Part shown: piece after piece, positions 1-6,165 of the stretch
How the letters are laid out: the number at the start of each line of letters is the position of its first letter
Numbering within the stretch: the first letter of the stretch is position 1
Source of the DNA: Ferruginibacter sp.
GTDB lineage: Bacteria > Bacteroidota > Bacteroidia > Chitinophagales > Chitinophagaceae
Length of the DNA: 6,604 bases
Direction of reading: 5' to 3'
Assembly (NCBI GenBank): GCA_018882645.1
Contig: VERM01000086.1
Span: 1-6,604 of the forward strand
Notes under the pieces: model-generated
The model's input: the letters and a program-made list of their open reading frames with translations, nothing else
Database searches by the model: none
What the model was told of the DNA's origin: nothing
Made by a program: the position numbers and the translations under genes

Positions 1-2
1 AT

Positions 3-251
3 GTAGGGACCTATTCTGACAACATTACTTCTCTTGGCAGGTTGGCTGATCACGAACTAAGAAAATTGAAAAACCAAGGACACAATACGTTTGATCCGTT
101 ATGGAAAAATAAAACTCATTTTAAAAACCAAAAAGAAGCCTATAAGTGGCTATCGAAAAAAATGAATTTACAAATGAATTTAACTCATTTTGGTATGTTT
201 ACTAATGAACAATGCTTAATTGCTATTAAATATTGTAATGAATTAATTTAA
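3..251 (+). CDS. DUF3268-type zinc-finger-containing protein, 5'-truncated by window edge
   Basis: The reading frame is open from base 3 and ends at TAA 249-251, so only the C-terminal 82 codons are present; the start lies outside the window. A TTG at 42 is an in-frame codon, not a convincing start, because the family similarity begins before it (residues VGTYSDNITSLGRLAD). The pattern LG-x-LAD-x-ELR-x-LK ... FDPLWK ... KEAYKWLSKKM ... HFGMF-x2-EQC matches what I recall of the conserved C-terminal half of the DUF3268 'zinc-finger-containing domain' family. Its zinc-binding cysteines sit in the N-terminal half, which is missing here. The function of the family is unknown to me; such proteins are often small and found in accessory regions. 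The recognition is from memory of the family pattern. The next ORF follows in the same frame six bases after the stop. Confidence 0.7.
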   Translation, partial: VGTYSDNITSLGRLADHELRKLKNQGHNTFDPLWKNKTHFKNQKEAYKWLSKKMNLQMNLTHFGMFTNEQCLIAIKYCNELI

Positions 252-257
252 CACAGA

Positions 258-350
258 ATGGGATTATTTAGTAGATTGACCAATAAAACCAACTCTAAAT
301 CTTACCAAATCAATATAGATACTAGAACCGTTAATCACGATACTAAATGA
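258..350 (+). CDS. 30-aa small ORF translationally coupled to the C39-like gene
   Basis: ATG at 258, stop TGA at 348-350, 30 codons (begins MGLFSRLTNK, ends NHDTK). It starts six bases after the stop of the zinc-finger gene in the same frame, and its stop overlaps the next start as ATGA, a typical coupling arrangement. The peptide is basic and polar, with no membrane segment, no double-glycine leader motif and no cysteines. Three readings are possible: a genuine small peptide; a leader ORF that couples translation of the peptidase-like gene; or a remnant of a longer C-terminus of the upstream gene cut off by the TAA. I see no clear Shine-Dalgarno site, which is common in this group. I do not recognise the sequence. 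Confidence 0.35.
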   Translation: MGLFSRLTNKTNSKSYQINIDTRTVNHDTK

Positions 351-1423
351 ATATTCCGCACTATAGAAAAGAAAATCTGAACGACTGTAGTTGTGCGCCT
401 GTTTGTTTGCAGATGGCGTTAGCATACTATGGAATCAACAAGTCGCAAAGGGAACTGCATAGCCTTTGTGAATCAATTGGGGAAATTAATTATACTTTAC
501 CATGGGGAATATGTTTAGCGGCAGTAAAGTCGGGTTTGCATGTGACATTTATTTCTAAAAATCCGAGAGAGTTGCATAAAAGCAGTATTCAAGACATTAG
601 TAGGTTGACAGGAAAATCGGAGGTTGAAATAAAAGTGATAGCTGATCTACAAATTCAGAATTGTGAAAACAATGAGCTAATCAGTTTGCTTAATTGGTCT
701 GACAATTATAAAAGCGCACCTGAAAGAATTCTATGGGATAGGGCCGCAGTAATAATACCTACAGTTTGGTGGGGAACTCAACCACATAATATTGTTCTGG
801 TAAATTATATGGATCCTGGCGAGGAATTAAGTTGGACTATAGGACCTCAAGGATGGAAAGATGTGTATTATCATGATCCTAATGAGGATGACAACTTACC
901 GACAATGACAGAAGATGAGTTCTTTAAAAAATGGCTGCATCCAAATACGGACAATGACTTGTTGATCATTTCAAAAAACAGAGTAAATTCAAATTTACTA
1001 ACTGGCAATTATCCTGGAGCTGCCGCTCATGCCGCCGCTCATGCCGCTGCTAATGCTGCTGCTTTTGCTGCTGCCACTCTTGCTGCTACCTACTCATTAC
1101 CAATTGTATCTGTGGGCAAAAAAATTCTTTGGGATAACATTTTTCAATGTTATCCAATTCCACAATTTGAAAATACCAAATCAAAAGAGGATTTCAAAAT
1201 GTGGGCATTGGCCATTCTTGAAAGAATTAATGAGCATATATCAATCCCACTCACTTCAAAACCAGATATAGAAGACGAGGCCATATTGGAAAATCTTATC
1301 ACAAAATATGAAGTAGAGCTAAATATGACTTTGACTGAATTAAAGCTACTGGAGAAAATAAAAAAAGTTAATAACAAATTGGATAATGAAATTTTCTTTT
1401 TGCTTTATAGATTAATCGAATGA
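347..1423 (+). CDS. Papain-like (C39-family-like) cysteine peptidase homologue with AAAx repeat and unknown C-terminal domain
   Basis: 358 residues; the codon directly before the ATG is an in-frame TAA, so no upstream start is possible. Residues 4-29 (IPHYRKEN ... CSCAPVCLQMALAYYG) match the start of C39-like papain-fold peptidases, with candidate nucleophile Cys16 in SCAP. A candidate catalytic His147 lies in PHNIVLVNY and Asp177 in YYHDP, in the usual order and context, so the triad appears intact. Residues 186-197 (TMTEDEFFKKWL) match the helix that ends this fold. There is no signal peptide, so it is probably cytosolic. Residues 225-248 form an Ala-rich AAAx repeat. Residues 249-358 are an unrecognised, mostly helical domain rich in Glu, Lys and Leu. 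Family members cleave peptides, for example leader peptides after GG, but no ABC transporter or GG-leader substrate is visible here, so the substrate is unknown. The start overlaps the preceding 30-aa ORF by ATGA. Confidence 0.75.
   Translation: MNIPHYRKENLNDCSCAPVCLQMALAYYGINKSQRELHSLCESIGEINYTLPWGICLAAVKSGLHVTFISKNPRELHKSSIQDISRLTGKSEVEIKVIADLQIQNCENNELISLLNWSDNYKSAPERILWDRAAVIIPTVWWGTQPHNIVLVNYMDPGEELSWTIGPQGWKDVYYHDPNEDDNLPTMTEDEFFKKWLHPNTDNDLLIISKNRVNSNLLTGNYPGAAAHAAAHAAANAAAFAAATLAATYSLPIVSVGKKILWDNIFQCYPIPQFENTKSKEDFKMWALAILERINEHISIPLTSKPDIEDEAILENLITKYEVELNMTLTELKLLEKIKKVNNKLDNEIFFLLYRLIE
1019..1090 (+). repeat. 12-bp tandem repeat (6 units) encoding AAAx
   Basis: Six consecutive 12-base units: GCTGCCGCTCAT, GCCGCCGCTCAT, GCCGCTGCTAAT, GCTGCTGCTTTT, GCTGCTGCCACT, CTTGCTGCTACC. 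They encode AAAH-AAAH-AAAN-AAAF-AAAT-LAAT. The first two differ at one base; later units diverge at the fourth codon. The tract lies inside the C39-like gene, between the peptidase-like domain and the C-terminal domain. It is GC-rich compared with its surroundings and is likely to form a long Ala helix. Copy number could vary in steps of four residues without breaking the frame. Confidence 0.9.
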
Positions 1424-1431
1424 TTAGCACG

Positions 1432-1457
1432 GCAATTAACAAGCGGCGTTACATTGC
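1432..1457. other. Hairpin just downstream of the C39-like gene, possible terminator without T-tract
   Basis: GCAATTAAC (1432-1440) pairs with GTTA-c-ATTGC (1448-1457), giving nine base pairs with one bulged C around a 7-base loop AAGCGGC. It starts 8 bases after the stop at 1423. No run of T follows, so it is not a canonical intrinsic terminator; it could protect the mRNA 3' end or be a binding site. The rest of the 140-base gap up to 1563 contains no ORF of note. AACATTTG at 1541-1548 is one base off the Bacteroidota -7 element TAnnTTTG, but no convincing -33 element accompanies it. Confidence 0.35.
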
Positions 1458-1563
1458 TTCGTAGGAAAGTGAAATGGCACCATCAATCGGGTAGAATTAA
1501 AATAGCCACAAATTATTTCTCGAACAGCCGGATATTTTAAAACATTTGAATTAAATTACCCAA

Positions 1564-1968
1564 ATGAATTCTCAAAATAAACCAATCACCCAGGTCGAAT
1601 CGTTTGTCTATTATCTGCAAAACATGGACATAGAAATGATTAGCAATTTGCTGGATGAAAAACGTACTTACCAGAGAGTTTCTAAAACCGAATTCATTCA
1701 TCGGTTGGGTTTAGCAATCGATGAATTCAGGAAGTTGGGAGATACTTATTTAAATAAAATATCCGGCCGTTGTGATTCTTCGCTGTGCAATTATAAATGC
1801 AATGGATTTGCATTTATTGGGAATAATTCAAATAAACACCTTGATTTGGTTTTTGAACAAGATGAGGACGGCAACATATTGGATATGCAGGAGTGTGTAT
1901 TTTTTTTATGTGTAGTACAGAAAAAAAGGACGGATTGTCTAACCAGGGTTAAGATTGATATTGGCTGA
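1564..1968 (+). CDS. Cys-rich hypothetical protein, possibly NTF2-like fold
   Basis: 134 residues from ATG 1564, first gene of the six-gene cluster. The N-terminal part (VESFVYYLQNMDIEMISNLL, then a polar stretch and a second helix IDEFRKLGDTYL) followed by alternating strands GFAFIGN, HLDLVFEQD and NILDMQEC looks like the helix-then-sheet pattern of small NTF2/SnoaL-like proteins. Cysteines 70, 75 and 79 (C-x4-C-x3-C) and Cys111 form a potential metal site or disulfide set. I have a general memory of similar uncharacterised Bacteroidota proteins with the CNY-x-C-x-G core, but no known function. The last 23 residues, after a T8 run at 1900-1907, look less protein-like than the rest; a one-base insertion there would give an ending with more typical composition (see findings). 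Spacing to the next gene is 37 bp. Confidence 0.7.
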   Translation: MNSQNKPITQVESFVYYLQNMDIEMISNLLDEKRTYQRVSKTEFIHRLGLAIDEFRKLGDTYLNKISGRCDSSLCNYKCNGFAFIGNNSNKHLDLVFEQDEDGNILDMQECVFFLCVVQKKRTDCLTRVKIDIG

Positions 1969-2005
1969 CTTGCAGTATTCAGTACACTTAAAGGATTATA
2001 AAATT

Positions 2006-2413
2006 ATGAGTCAAAAAATCAACATTCCGGAACCATGCAACCAGAATTGGAATCAAATGTCGCCAACTGGTATTGGCAGATATTGTGATACCTGTAAATT
2101 AACGGTTGTTGATTTTACAAAAATGTCTCTTGATGAAATTAAAAATCATCTTCTCAACAACTCTTATGTGTGCGGAAGATTTGACTGCAGTCAGGTTGAA
2201 ACCAGTCATATTAAAACGCTCGACTTACTAAAAATAAAAACAAAACATATTAAATACAAACCGCTAAGAAGGGTTGCTGGTTTTTTGCTTCTAATTCCGG
2301 CTGTATTATATCGTTACAGCGGTTTAAAAACGCTTCGCAATCGAATATATCCTGAAGAGTTGATGGGTGTTATAGAGTCGCCAAAAAAAAATCAATCACC
2401 CCTTCAGATATAA
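2006..2413 (+). CDS. Bacteroidota Cys-motif (C-x-NW-x2-M) protein with one short membrane segment
   Basis: 135 residues. The frame is open from an upstream TTG-region codon at 1955, but ATG 2006 is preferred: AAGGA at 1991-1995 lies 10 bases upstream and the conserved motif begins right after it. Residues 8-61 carry PCNQNWNQM ... GRYCDTCK-x4-VDFTKMS ... YVCGRFDC, with Cys11, 27, 30, 56 and 61. I recall this signature at the N-terminus of many Bacteroidota membrane proteins; the paired cysteines suggest a metal-binding or redox module. A hydrophobic stretch at about 90-104 (AGFLLLIPAVLYRY) follows a basic patch (KPLRR), which is consistent with a short membrane anchor with the Cys domain on the cytoplasmic side. 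The C-terminal tail is short, unlike relatives that continue into larger domains. Function unknown. Confidence 0.75.
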   Translation: MSQKINIPEPCNQNWNQMSPTGIGRYCDTCKLTVVDFTKMSLDEIKNHLLNNSYVCGRFDCSQVETSHIKTLDLLKIKTKHIKYKPLRRVAGFLLLIPAVLYRYSGLKTLRNRIYPEELMGVIESPKKNQSPLQI

Positions 2414-2437
2414 ATAATAAAAATTAAAACATTAACC

Positions 2438-2980
2438 ATGCAAAAAAAATTTGAAGAAGATCCCTTCTTATGTGAGGATTGCCGTAAAGTCGGCTATTGT
2501 CTTGTAAAAGCAAACCAAAGGCTCGTTGAATCTATCAGCAGCCGTTATATGCTTAACAATAACCCGGCAACAGACAAGGAAATATCCAACTGGGTGCCGC
2601 TCCGTCCGGAGTATAAAACGGATGCGGGCTTTTATAAGAAATTGCAAAAAGCACATGAACTTTTCCACCAGGATGAATTTGAACAGGCAAGTTATATGTA
2701 CCGCGATATGCTGACAAGCAGAAACGATTCGTACGAGGTGCATCTCGGACTGGCGGCATCGCTTTATTTTATGCAAAACTATCATGAGGCCGCCGATATC
2801 GCTATTAAAATAACCAGCGCATATAGTAATGATAAGGTTACCCGATTTATTCTGCAATGCATTGAAAAAATAAAAAGCGTGAAGACTGCTAAAATTGAAA
2901 GGGAACAGAACCGGCAATCATCTGAGACTGGGTATTTGTCAAAAAACGCAGAGCTGGTTCTTGCAGGGAAGTGTTTATAA
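2438..2980 (+). CDS. CxxC-containing TPR protein
   Basis: 180 residues from ATG 2438, 24 bp after the previous gene. The N-terminus has FLCEDCRKVGYCLV, with Cys12, 15 and 21 (C-x2-C-x5-C), a possible half zinc knuckle. Residues 66-95 (FYKKLQKAHELFHQDEFEQASYMYRDML) and 100-131 (EVHLGLAASLYFMQNYHEAADIAIKI) fit two tetratricopeptide repeats, with the usual small residue and Tyr/Phe spacing, so a protein-binding scaffold role is likely. Residues about 132-160 form a third, charged helix, and the tail ends AGKCL. There is no signal peptide or membrane segment, so it is probably cytosolic. The Cys cluster next to TPRs and the equally Cys-rich upstream neighbours suggest they act together; this is inference from context. 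Antisense ORFs over this gene are shadows. Confidence 0.75.
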   Translation: MQKKFEEDPFLCEDCRKVGYCLVKANQRLVESISSRYMLNNNPATDKEISNWVPLRPEYKTDAGFYKKLQKAHELFHQDEFEQASYMYRDMLTSRNDSYEVHLGLAASLYFMQNYHEAADIAIKITSAYSNDKVTRFILQCIEKIKSVKTAKIEREQNRQSSETGYLSKNAELVLAGKCL

Positions 2981-2993
2981 AATAAATCATCAC

Positions 2994-3464
2994 ATGACAT
3001 TAATAGTATCCATAGTTGTTTTTATTTTATTGATTGTCCTCATATTGATTGGCTTTCTTTTTGCCTTTTCAAGAGCAGCAGCACCTTCAGACCCCGTTGA
3101 TTCAGCAAATGAACTTAAAAGGTTTTTGGGATTGGATTTCGGAAATAATTATAGTATTGTTGAGCAATCATCTCGTAATTACCATCCCGACAGGCCAATG
3201 AATGTTACAGTTTCATTATCCGAATCTGATTTTGAAAAGGTGATAGAATACTTAACAACACTAAATTTTGAAACATCAACTTCATTTAGCAAGGACAATA
3301 AAATAAGATATACAGAATACTGGAGGAAATATGGAGAAGAATATCGAAAAAATTATACTGCTGCTCGCATCAATGAATCCGGCAGCGATTATCCATTTTT
3401 CAATGCTGATCTGTATGTAGATATAAATACACGATGTATCAGTTATAATGAATTTGGAATTTAA
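2994..3464 (+). CDS. Single-pass N-terminally anchored membrane protein, unknown function
   Basis: 156 residues. The frame is open further upstream (from 2895), but that would overlap the TPR gene by 86 bases; ATG 2994, 13 bp after it, is immediately followed by a strong hydrophobic helix (residues 3-25, VSIVVFILLIVLILIGFLF), so it is the natural start. No cysteine follows the helix, so this is a signal anchor rather than a lipoprotein. The remaining 130 residues are polar and mixed alpha/beta (NVTVSLSESDFEKVIEYL ... DLYVDINTRCISYNEF) and are presumably periplasmic. I do not recognise a family. The aromatic-rich EYWRKYGEEYRKNY segment near 108-121 is distinctive. It precedes the lipoprotein gene by 43 bp, and both may be envelope parts of one complex. 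Confidence 0.65.
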   Translation: MTLIVSIVVFILLIVLILIGFLFAFSRAAAPSDPVDSANELKRFLGLDFGNNYSIVEQSSRNYHPDRPMNVTVSLSESDFEKVIEYLTTLNFETSTSFSKDNKIRYTEYWRKYGEEYRKNYTAARINESGSDYPFFNADLYVDINTRCISYNEFGI

Positions 3465-3507
3465 TCAGCTGAAATCTTCTATAATAATTTTTATAAAATC
3501 TTTTCGA

Positions 3508-4155
3508 ATGAAGAATGTCATAATGTTTATTTTGTTTACTGTAATCATGGTCAGTTGCTCCAAAAAAGAACAAACAGATCCTAAAACATATTTTCTCAGT
3601 TATATAGACAGACTGCCTGATAAAAATATTCAATTGACAGATAGCCTGTCTCAGGAACAACGTCAGGTCATGGCAAAATATAATCTAGGCGTTTCTATAC
3701 CTGCTAATTTCAAATCGGTAATAGACGATAAAGACAAGGAGTGTTTTATATTTTATAATGCATCAGACAGCAGTATTCTGTTGGCAAGGTGTTTTGAGTC
3801 TAATGACAGTGTAATTAATCAAATAGACAGAAGTACAAAATTTGACAATCCGGAATACGGAGACAACTATAATGATCTTTCCGAATTTCCTCATTTCAAA
3901 TCATGTGAGAAATTGTTGACAGATTCTCTCATAGGCCCTTTTCTATTCGGCGGTTTTTTTTATGAGCTTTTAGGCGCCGACAACGTGATGCACCAGGGCT
4001 TTTTTCCTAAATCTAAAAAATATCAGTTCGGCGAATTTAAGCTACTGTTTGATGACAAAAAGTATCTTATTGTCTGTTCACTTCATAATGGATACAGTGA
4101 AAATCTGGATGACAATCCCAGGTGGCAGGCGTTTAGATTTATAAGCCCCAATTAA
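3508..4155 (+). CDS. Predicted lipoprotein, unknown function
   Basis: 215 residues from ATG 3508. The frame is open from 3448, overlapping the previous gene, but ATG 3508 gives a classic type II signal peptide: Lys2, a hydrophobic stretch (VIMFILFTVIMV) and a lipobox MVSC with Cys17, so the mature protein would be lipidated. SKKE follows the cysteine; this is not a clear acidic surface-export signal, so the membrane face is uncertain. The mature domain (DRLPDKNIQL ... YNLGVSIPANFKSVIDDKDKECFIFYNASDSSILLARCF) looks like an alpha/beta domain with strand pairs, but I do not recognise it. The unit sits 12 bp before the last gene of the cluster. Its localisation call is firmer than any functional call. 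Confidence 0.7.
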   Translation: MKNVIMFILFTVIMVSCSKKEQTDPKTYFLSYIDRLPDKNIQLTDSLSQEQRQVMAKYNLGVSIPANFKSVIDDKDKECFIFYNASDSSILLARCFESNDSVINQIDRSTKFDNPEYGDNYNDLSEFPHFKSCEKLLTDSLIGPFLFGGFFYELLGADNVMHQGFFPKSKKYQFGEFKLLFDDKKYLIVCSLHNGYSENLDDNPRWQAFRFISPN

Positions 4156-4167
4156 TTTTTATAATTC

Positions 4168-4539
4168 ATGGATCACAATTATTTCCCTTACGGGTTTCTC
4201 ATATGGATGTTCATTAAATTTCTTGCAGACAAAAGTAAGGAAGGACCGGAGATTGATGCTCAAAGGGAACTTGATTTGCCCGAACACGAAATGAAAATTA
4301 AATACCTGTCTAACGGGAGGAGTTTGAATGTCACCGCTTTTCGTTATTATTTAAACATGCTGGATCTGGAAGTCGCAACCAATATAACTGATGAAACCAT
4401 AGAAACCGCCGCTTATAAAAGATACCAACTAATCAATAAATTAGATTACGAAGAAGAATGGCCGATTGCTACCAGGGATGTAAAAGCGGCCAGTGAATAT
4501 TTGCTGGATAGGTGGTTGTATATGACGAGTTTGAATTGA
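4168..4539 (+). CDS. Small hypothetical protein, N-terminal hydrophobic helix and weakly J-domain-like C-terminus
   Basis: 123 residues, last gene of the + strand cluster, 12 bp after the lipoprotein gene. Residues 7-20 (PYGFLIWMFIKFLA) are hydrophobic enough for a short membrane segment or an amphipathic anchor. Residues about 57-117 (FRYYLNMLDLEVA ... ITDETIETAAYKRYQLINKL ... DVKAASEYLLDRW) follow the order of a J-domain: a short helix with a 'YY-x-LDL' start, an 'I-x2-AAYKRY' helix and a final 'ASEYLLDR' helix. The HPD tripeptide that stimulates Hsp70 is absent, so if related it would be a degenerate J-like protein acting as a binding module only. This resemblance is weak and from pattern memory. 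Otherwise it is an unrecognised protein. Confidence 0.55.
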   Translation: MDHNYFPYGFLIWMFIKFLADKSKEGPEIDAQRELDLPEHEMKIKYLSNGRSLNVTAFRYYLNMLDLEVATNITDETIETAAYKRYQLINKLDYEEEWPIATRDVKAASEYLLDRWLYMTSLN

Positions 4540-4563
4540 TAGTACTTCCGACATCTGGTATCA

Positions 4564-4624
4564 CAAACCAAACACTATTTGAGATGGTTTGAAGGGCAAA
4601 TGTCTCCCGGCTAAATTTTTTTTT
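4564..4624 (+). terminator. Possible terminator region of the + strand cluster (weak hairpin, later T9 run)
   Basis: CAAACCA (4564-4570) can pair with TGGTTTG (4585-4591) around a 14-base loop, and a run of nine T occurs at 4616-4624. The stem and T-run are 24 bases apart, so this is not canonical. It is located right where the convergent + cluster should stop. Confidence 0.25.
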
Positions 4625-4629
4625 CAATA

Positions 4630-4655
4630 AAAACTAAGTATCCCAATTGAGGGAT
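4630..4655 (-). terminator. Possible terminator of the Fic gene
   Basis: Read on the - strand, ATCCC-TCAATT-GGGAT forms a 5-bp stem (4655-4640) just after the Fic stop at 4678, followed within 5 bases by TTTTT. The stem is short, so support is modest; the position between two convergent genes fits. Confidence 0.3.
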
Positions 4656-4677
4656 TTGAATGAATATATTTCGAACT

Positions 4678-6165
4678 CTATTTATCTCTTGAAACAATTT
4701 TCAATATCACATCCGAATCTTCAATAAATGCATTACACTGCGTTAAATATTCCTGCATTTCGTCCATCTTCTCATGATAGACATTCGCACTGAACTCATG
4801 AGCTCTTTGAAGCATTTTAATATAGGTATCACACTTGCCCTGCTTTGTAAATTTCTTCAGGGCGCCCATATAATCCTCTCTGAATACTGTCGGAATAATA
4901 ATCTTAGACTGACCGGCTTTTACCAGTTCGGCATTCATCATCACTCGGGCCATTCTTCCATTGCCGTCCAGAAATGGATGCACTTCACTCATCACAAACA
5001 TTATGTAGGCAGCTCGTGCAAATGGATGCTCCAATGCGGTATAGAAATCAAAGCTCTTCTCTAATGTACCTTTAACCAAATTAAAATCTACAAATGCAGT
5101 AGTTCCGGCAAAATTATTTTTGTCTTTGAATAATCCCGGGGTTTTATCTATTCTTGAGCTTAATAAAACAGAATGTCTAATGGAAATAATTTTTAGAAAC
5201 TCTTCTGCTGTTTCCGGGGTGATCTGCATTTCTTTTAGGTTTGAAACAATTTGATAAGTGCCTAATACATCGTGGCTATCATCATTTCTGGCAGGTAGAG
5301 GTTTGTTTGTTTGGATGATTTTTTTCGCCTCGTCAATTTCAAAGACTGTTCCTTCAATATAATTTGAAAAGTAACTTTCAAAAAAGGCAAAATTCCTAAA
5401 GGATGTTGGGGTTATATTTTTTTCTTTCCGATACGGAAATTCAGAAGTCTTTAATTCTCGAAACAATGTTTCAAACAATGTTATCCGGGCAGGATCATAA
5501 GGAGCCCCAAAGGCTCTTGCCTGGGCTAATGGAGATGTCAGAATTTTTGAAGTCTTGGTAGTCAACAATGCGCTAATCAAACGGTTTAATTTCTCAAACT
5601 CTTTATTCATATTCAACCGTAAGGAAATTATACTCGCATGGTCTCTAAGTTTATTTATTTCATCTTCTCCATTTACTCGGATAATTTGTTCAAGCTTTTC
5701 TTCTATTTCAGGCAAACTCAGACATTTTGATTCACTCCCTATCTTCTTTGACAGTTGTAAATTCTCCAGGAAAGCACGTGCTTTTTGTGAAACGTATAAT
5801 TCACCAGCGAATTTATTATCACCTTCTATTGGTGAAACACCCTCTAAAAATTGAAGTGTTATACCGGGGAGTTTCACTTTCTTGGTGTAGCTGGTCGTTA
5901 GGAATAGTTGTCCTGTTTTTGTAGGCTGAAATTCAAAAGCTGAACGGTGACTTAAAATTGTTCCCGGATATAGATTCCCTAAAATCTGGAAGATATTCCG
6001 CCTAATAATTGCTTCAATAGGTTCTGTAAAATTGGATGAGTATATCCTTGGCGCAATTTTTCTGATTAAACCATTTTTAATAAGCTTAGACAGCTGACTA
6101 GAAATTTTCGGGTCTTGCGAACTGAAAAGAACTTCTTGCAGGTGAAGTGGCATATTTTTTTCCAT
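4678..6165 (-). CDS. AbiEi-like winged-helix/Fic fusion: predicted class II Fic AMP-transferase
   Basis: 495 residues, start ATG at 6165-6163 (an alternative Met5 follows at 6153). The C-terminal half is a Fic domain: motif HPFLDGNGRMAR at 396-407 has the catalytic His396, Asp400 and both Arg404 and Arg407, and residues 348-361 (KNNFAGTTAFVDFN) look like the substrate flap. SNYIEG at 267-272 fits the autoinhibitory (S/T)xxxE(G/N) helix lying N-terminal to the Fic core, so the enzyme should be held off by Glu271 until relieved (class II). Family members transfer AMP from ATP to Ser, Thr or Tyr of target proteins; the target is unknown. Residues 7-110 (PKISSQLSKLIKNGLIRKIAPRIY ... SHRSAFEF ... 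LFLTT) resemble the winged-helix plus scaffold region of AbiEi antitoxins, which repress their own operons. The fold assignment is from pattern, not from a search. Direct repeats at its start fit autoregulation. Confidence 0.88.
   Translation of the reverse strand: MEKNMPLHLQEVLFSSQDPKISSQLSKLIKNGLIRKIAPRIYSSNFTEPIEAIIRRNIFQILGNLYPGTILSHRSAFEFQPTKTGQLFLTTSYTKKVKLPGITLQFLEGVSPIEGDNKFAGELYVSQKARAFLENLQLSKKIGSESKCLSLPEIEEKLEQIIRVNGEDEINKLRDHASIISLRLNMNKEFEKLNRLISALLTTKTSKILTSPLAQARAFGAPYDPARITLFETLFRELKTSEFPYRKEKNITPTSFRNFAFFESYFSNYIEGTVFEIDEAKKIIQTNKPLPARNDDSHDVLGTYQIVSNLKEMQITPETAEEFLKIISIRHSVLLSSRIDKTPGLFKDKNNFAGTTAFVDFNLVKGTLEKSFDFYTALEHPFARAAYIMFVMSEVHPFLDGNGRMARVMMNAELVKAGQSKIIIPTVFREDYMGALKKFTKQGKCDTYIKMLQRAHEFSANVYHEKMDEMQEYLTQCNAFIEDSDVILKIVSRDK

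Noticed and set aside
258..350. Antitoxin of a toxin-antitoxin pair with the C39-like gene
   Set aside because: Only the overlap suggests it; the peptide has no DNA-binding or known antitoxin pattern.
1029..1271. + strand ORF encoding a Leu/Pro-rich stretch
   Set aside because: It is the shifted frame of the GCT/GCC Ala repeat in the C39-like gene; the Leu run is a by-product of that repeat.
347..1423. Bacteriocin/RiPP export system based on the C39-like domain
   Set aside because: There is no ABC transporter domain, no membrane segment and no double-glycine precursor peptide nearby.
1432..1457. Integron attC-like site (TAAC ... GTTA arms in the hairpin)
   Set aside because: The arms do not fit the RYYYAAC/GTTRRRY core sites, the hairpin is too short for attC, and no integron integrase or repeated copy is present.
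2468..2917. 149-codon antisense ORF over the TPR gene
   Set aside because: It lies entirely opposite a gene with a recognisable TPR pattern and has no recognisable features of its own.
3448..3507. Upstream start at 3448 for the lipoprotein gene
   Set aside because: It would overlap the previous gene and place 20 extra residues ahead of a typical lipoprotein signal peptide starting at 3508.
4774..5064. + strand ORFs opposite the Fic gene (also 5555-5854 and 5727-5924)
   Set aside because: They are shadows of a Fic reading frame with an intact catalytic motif.
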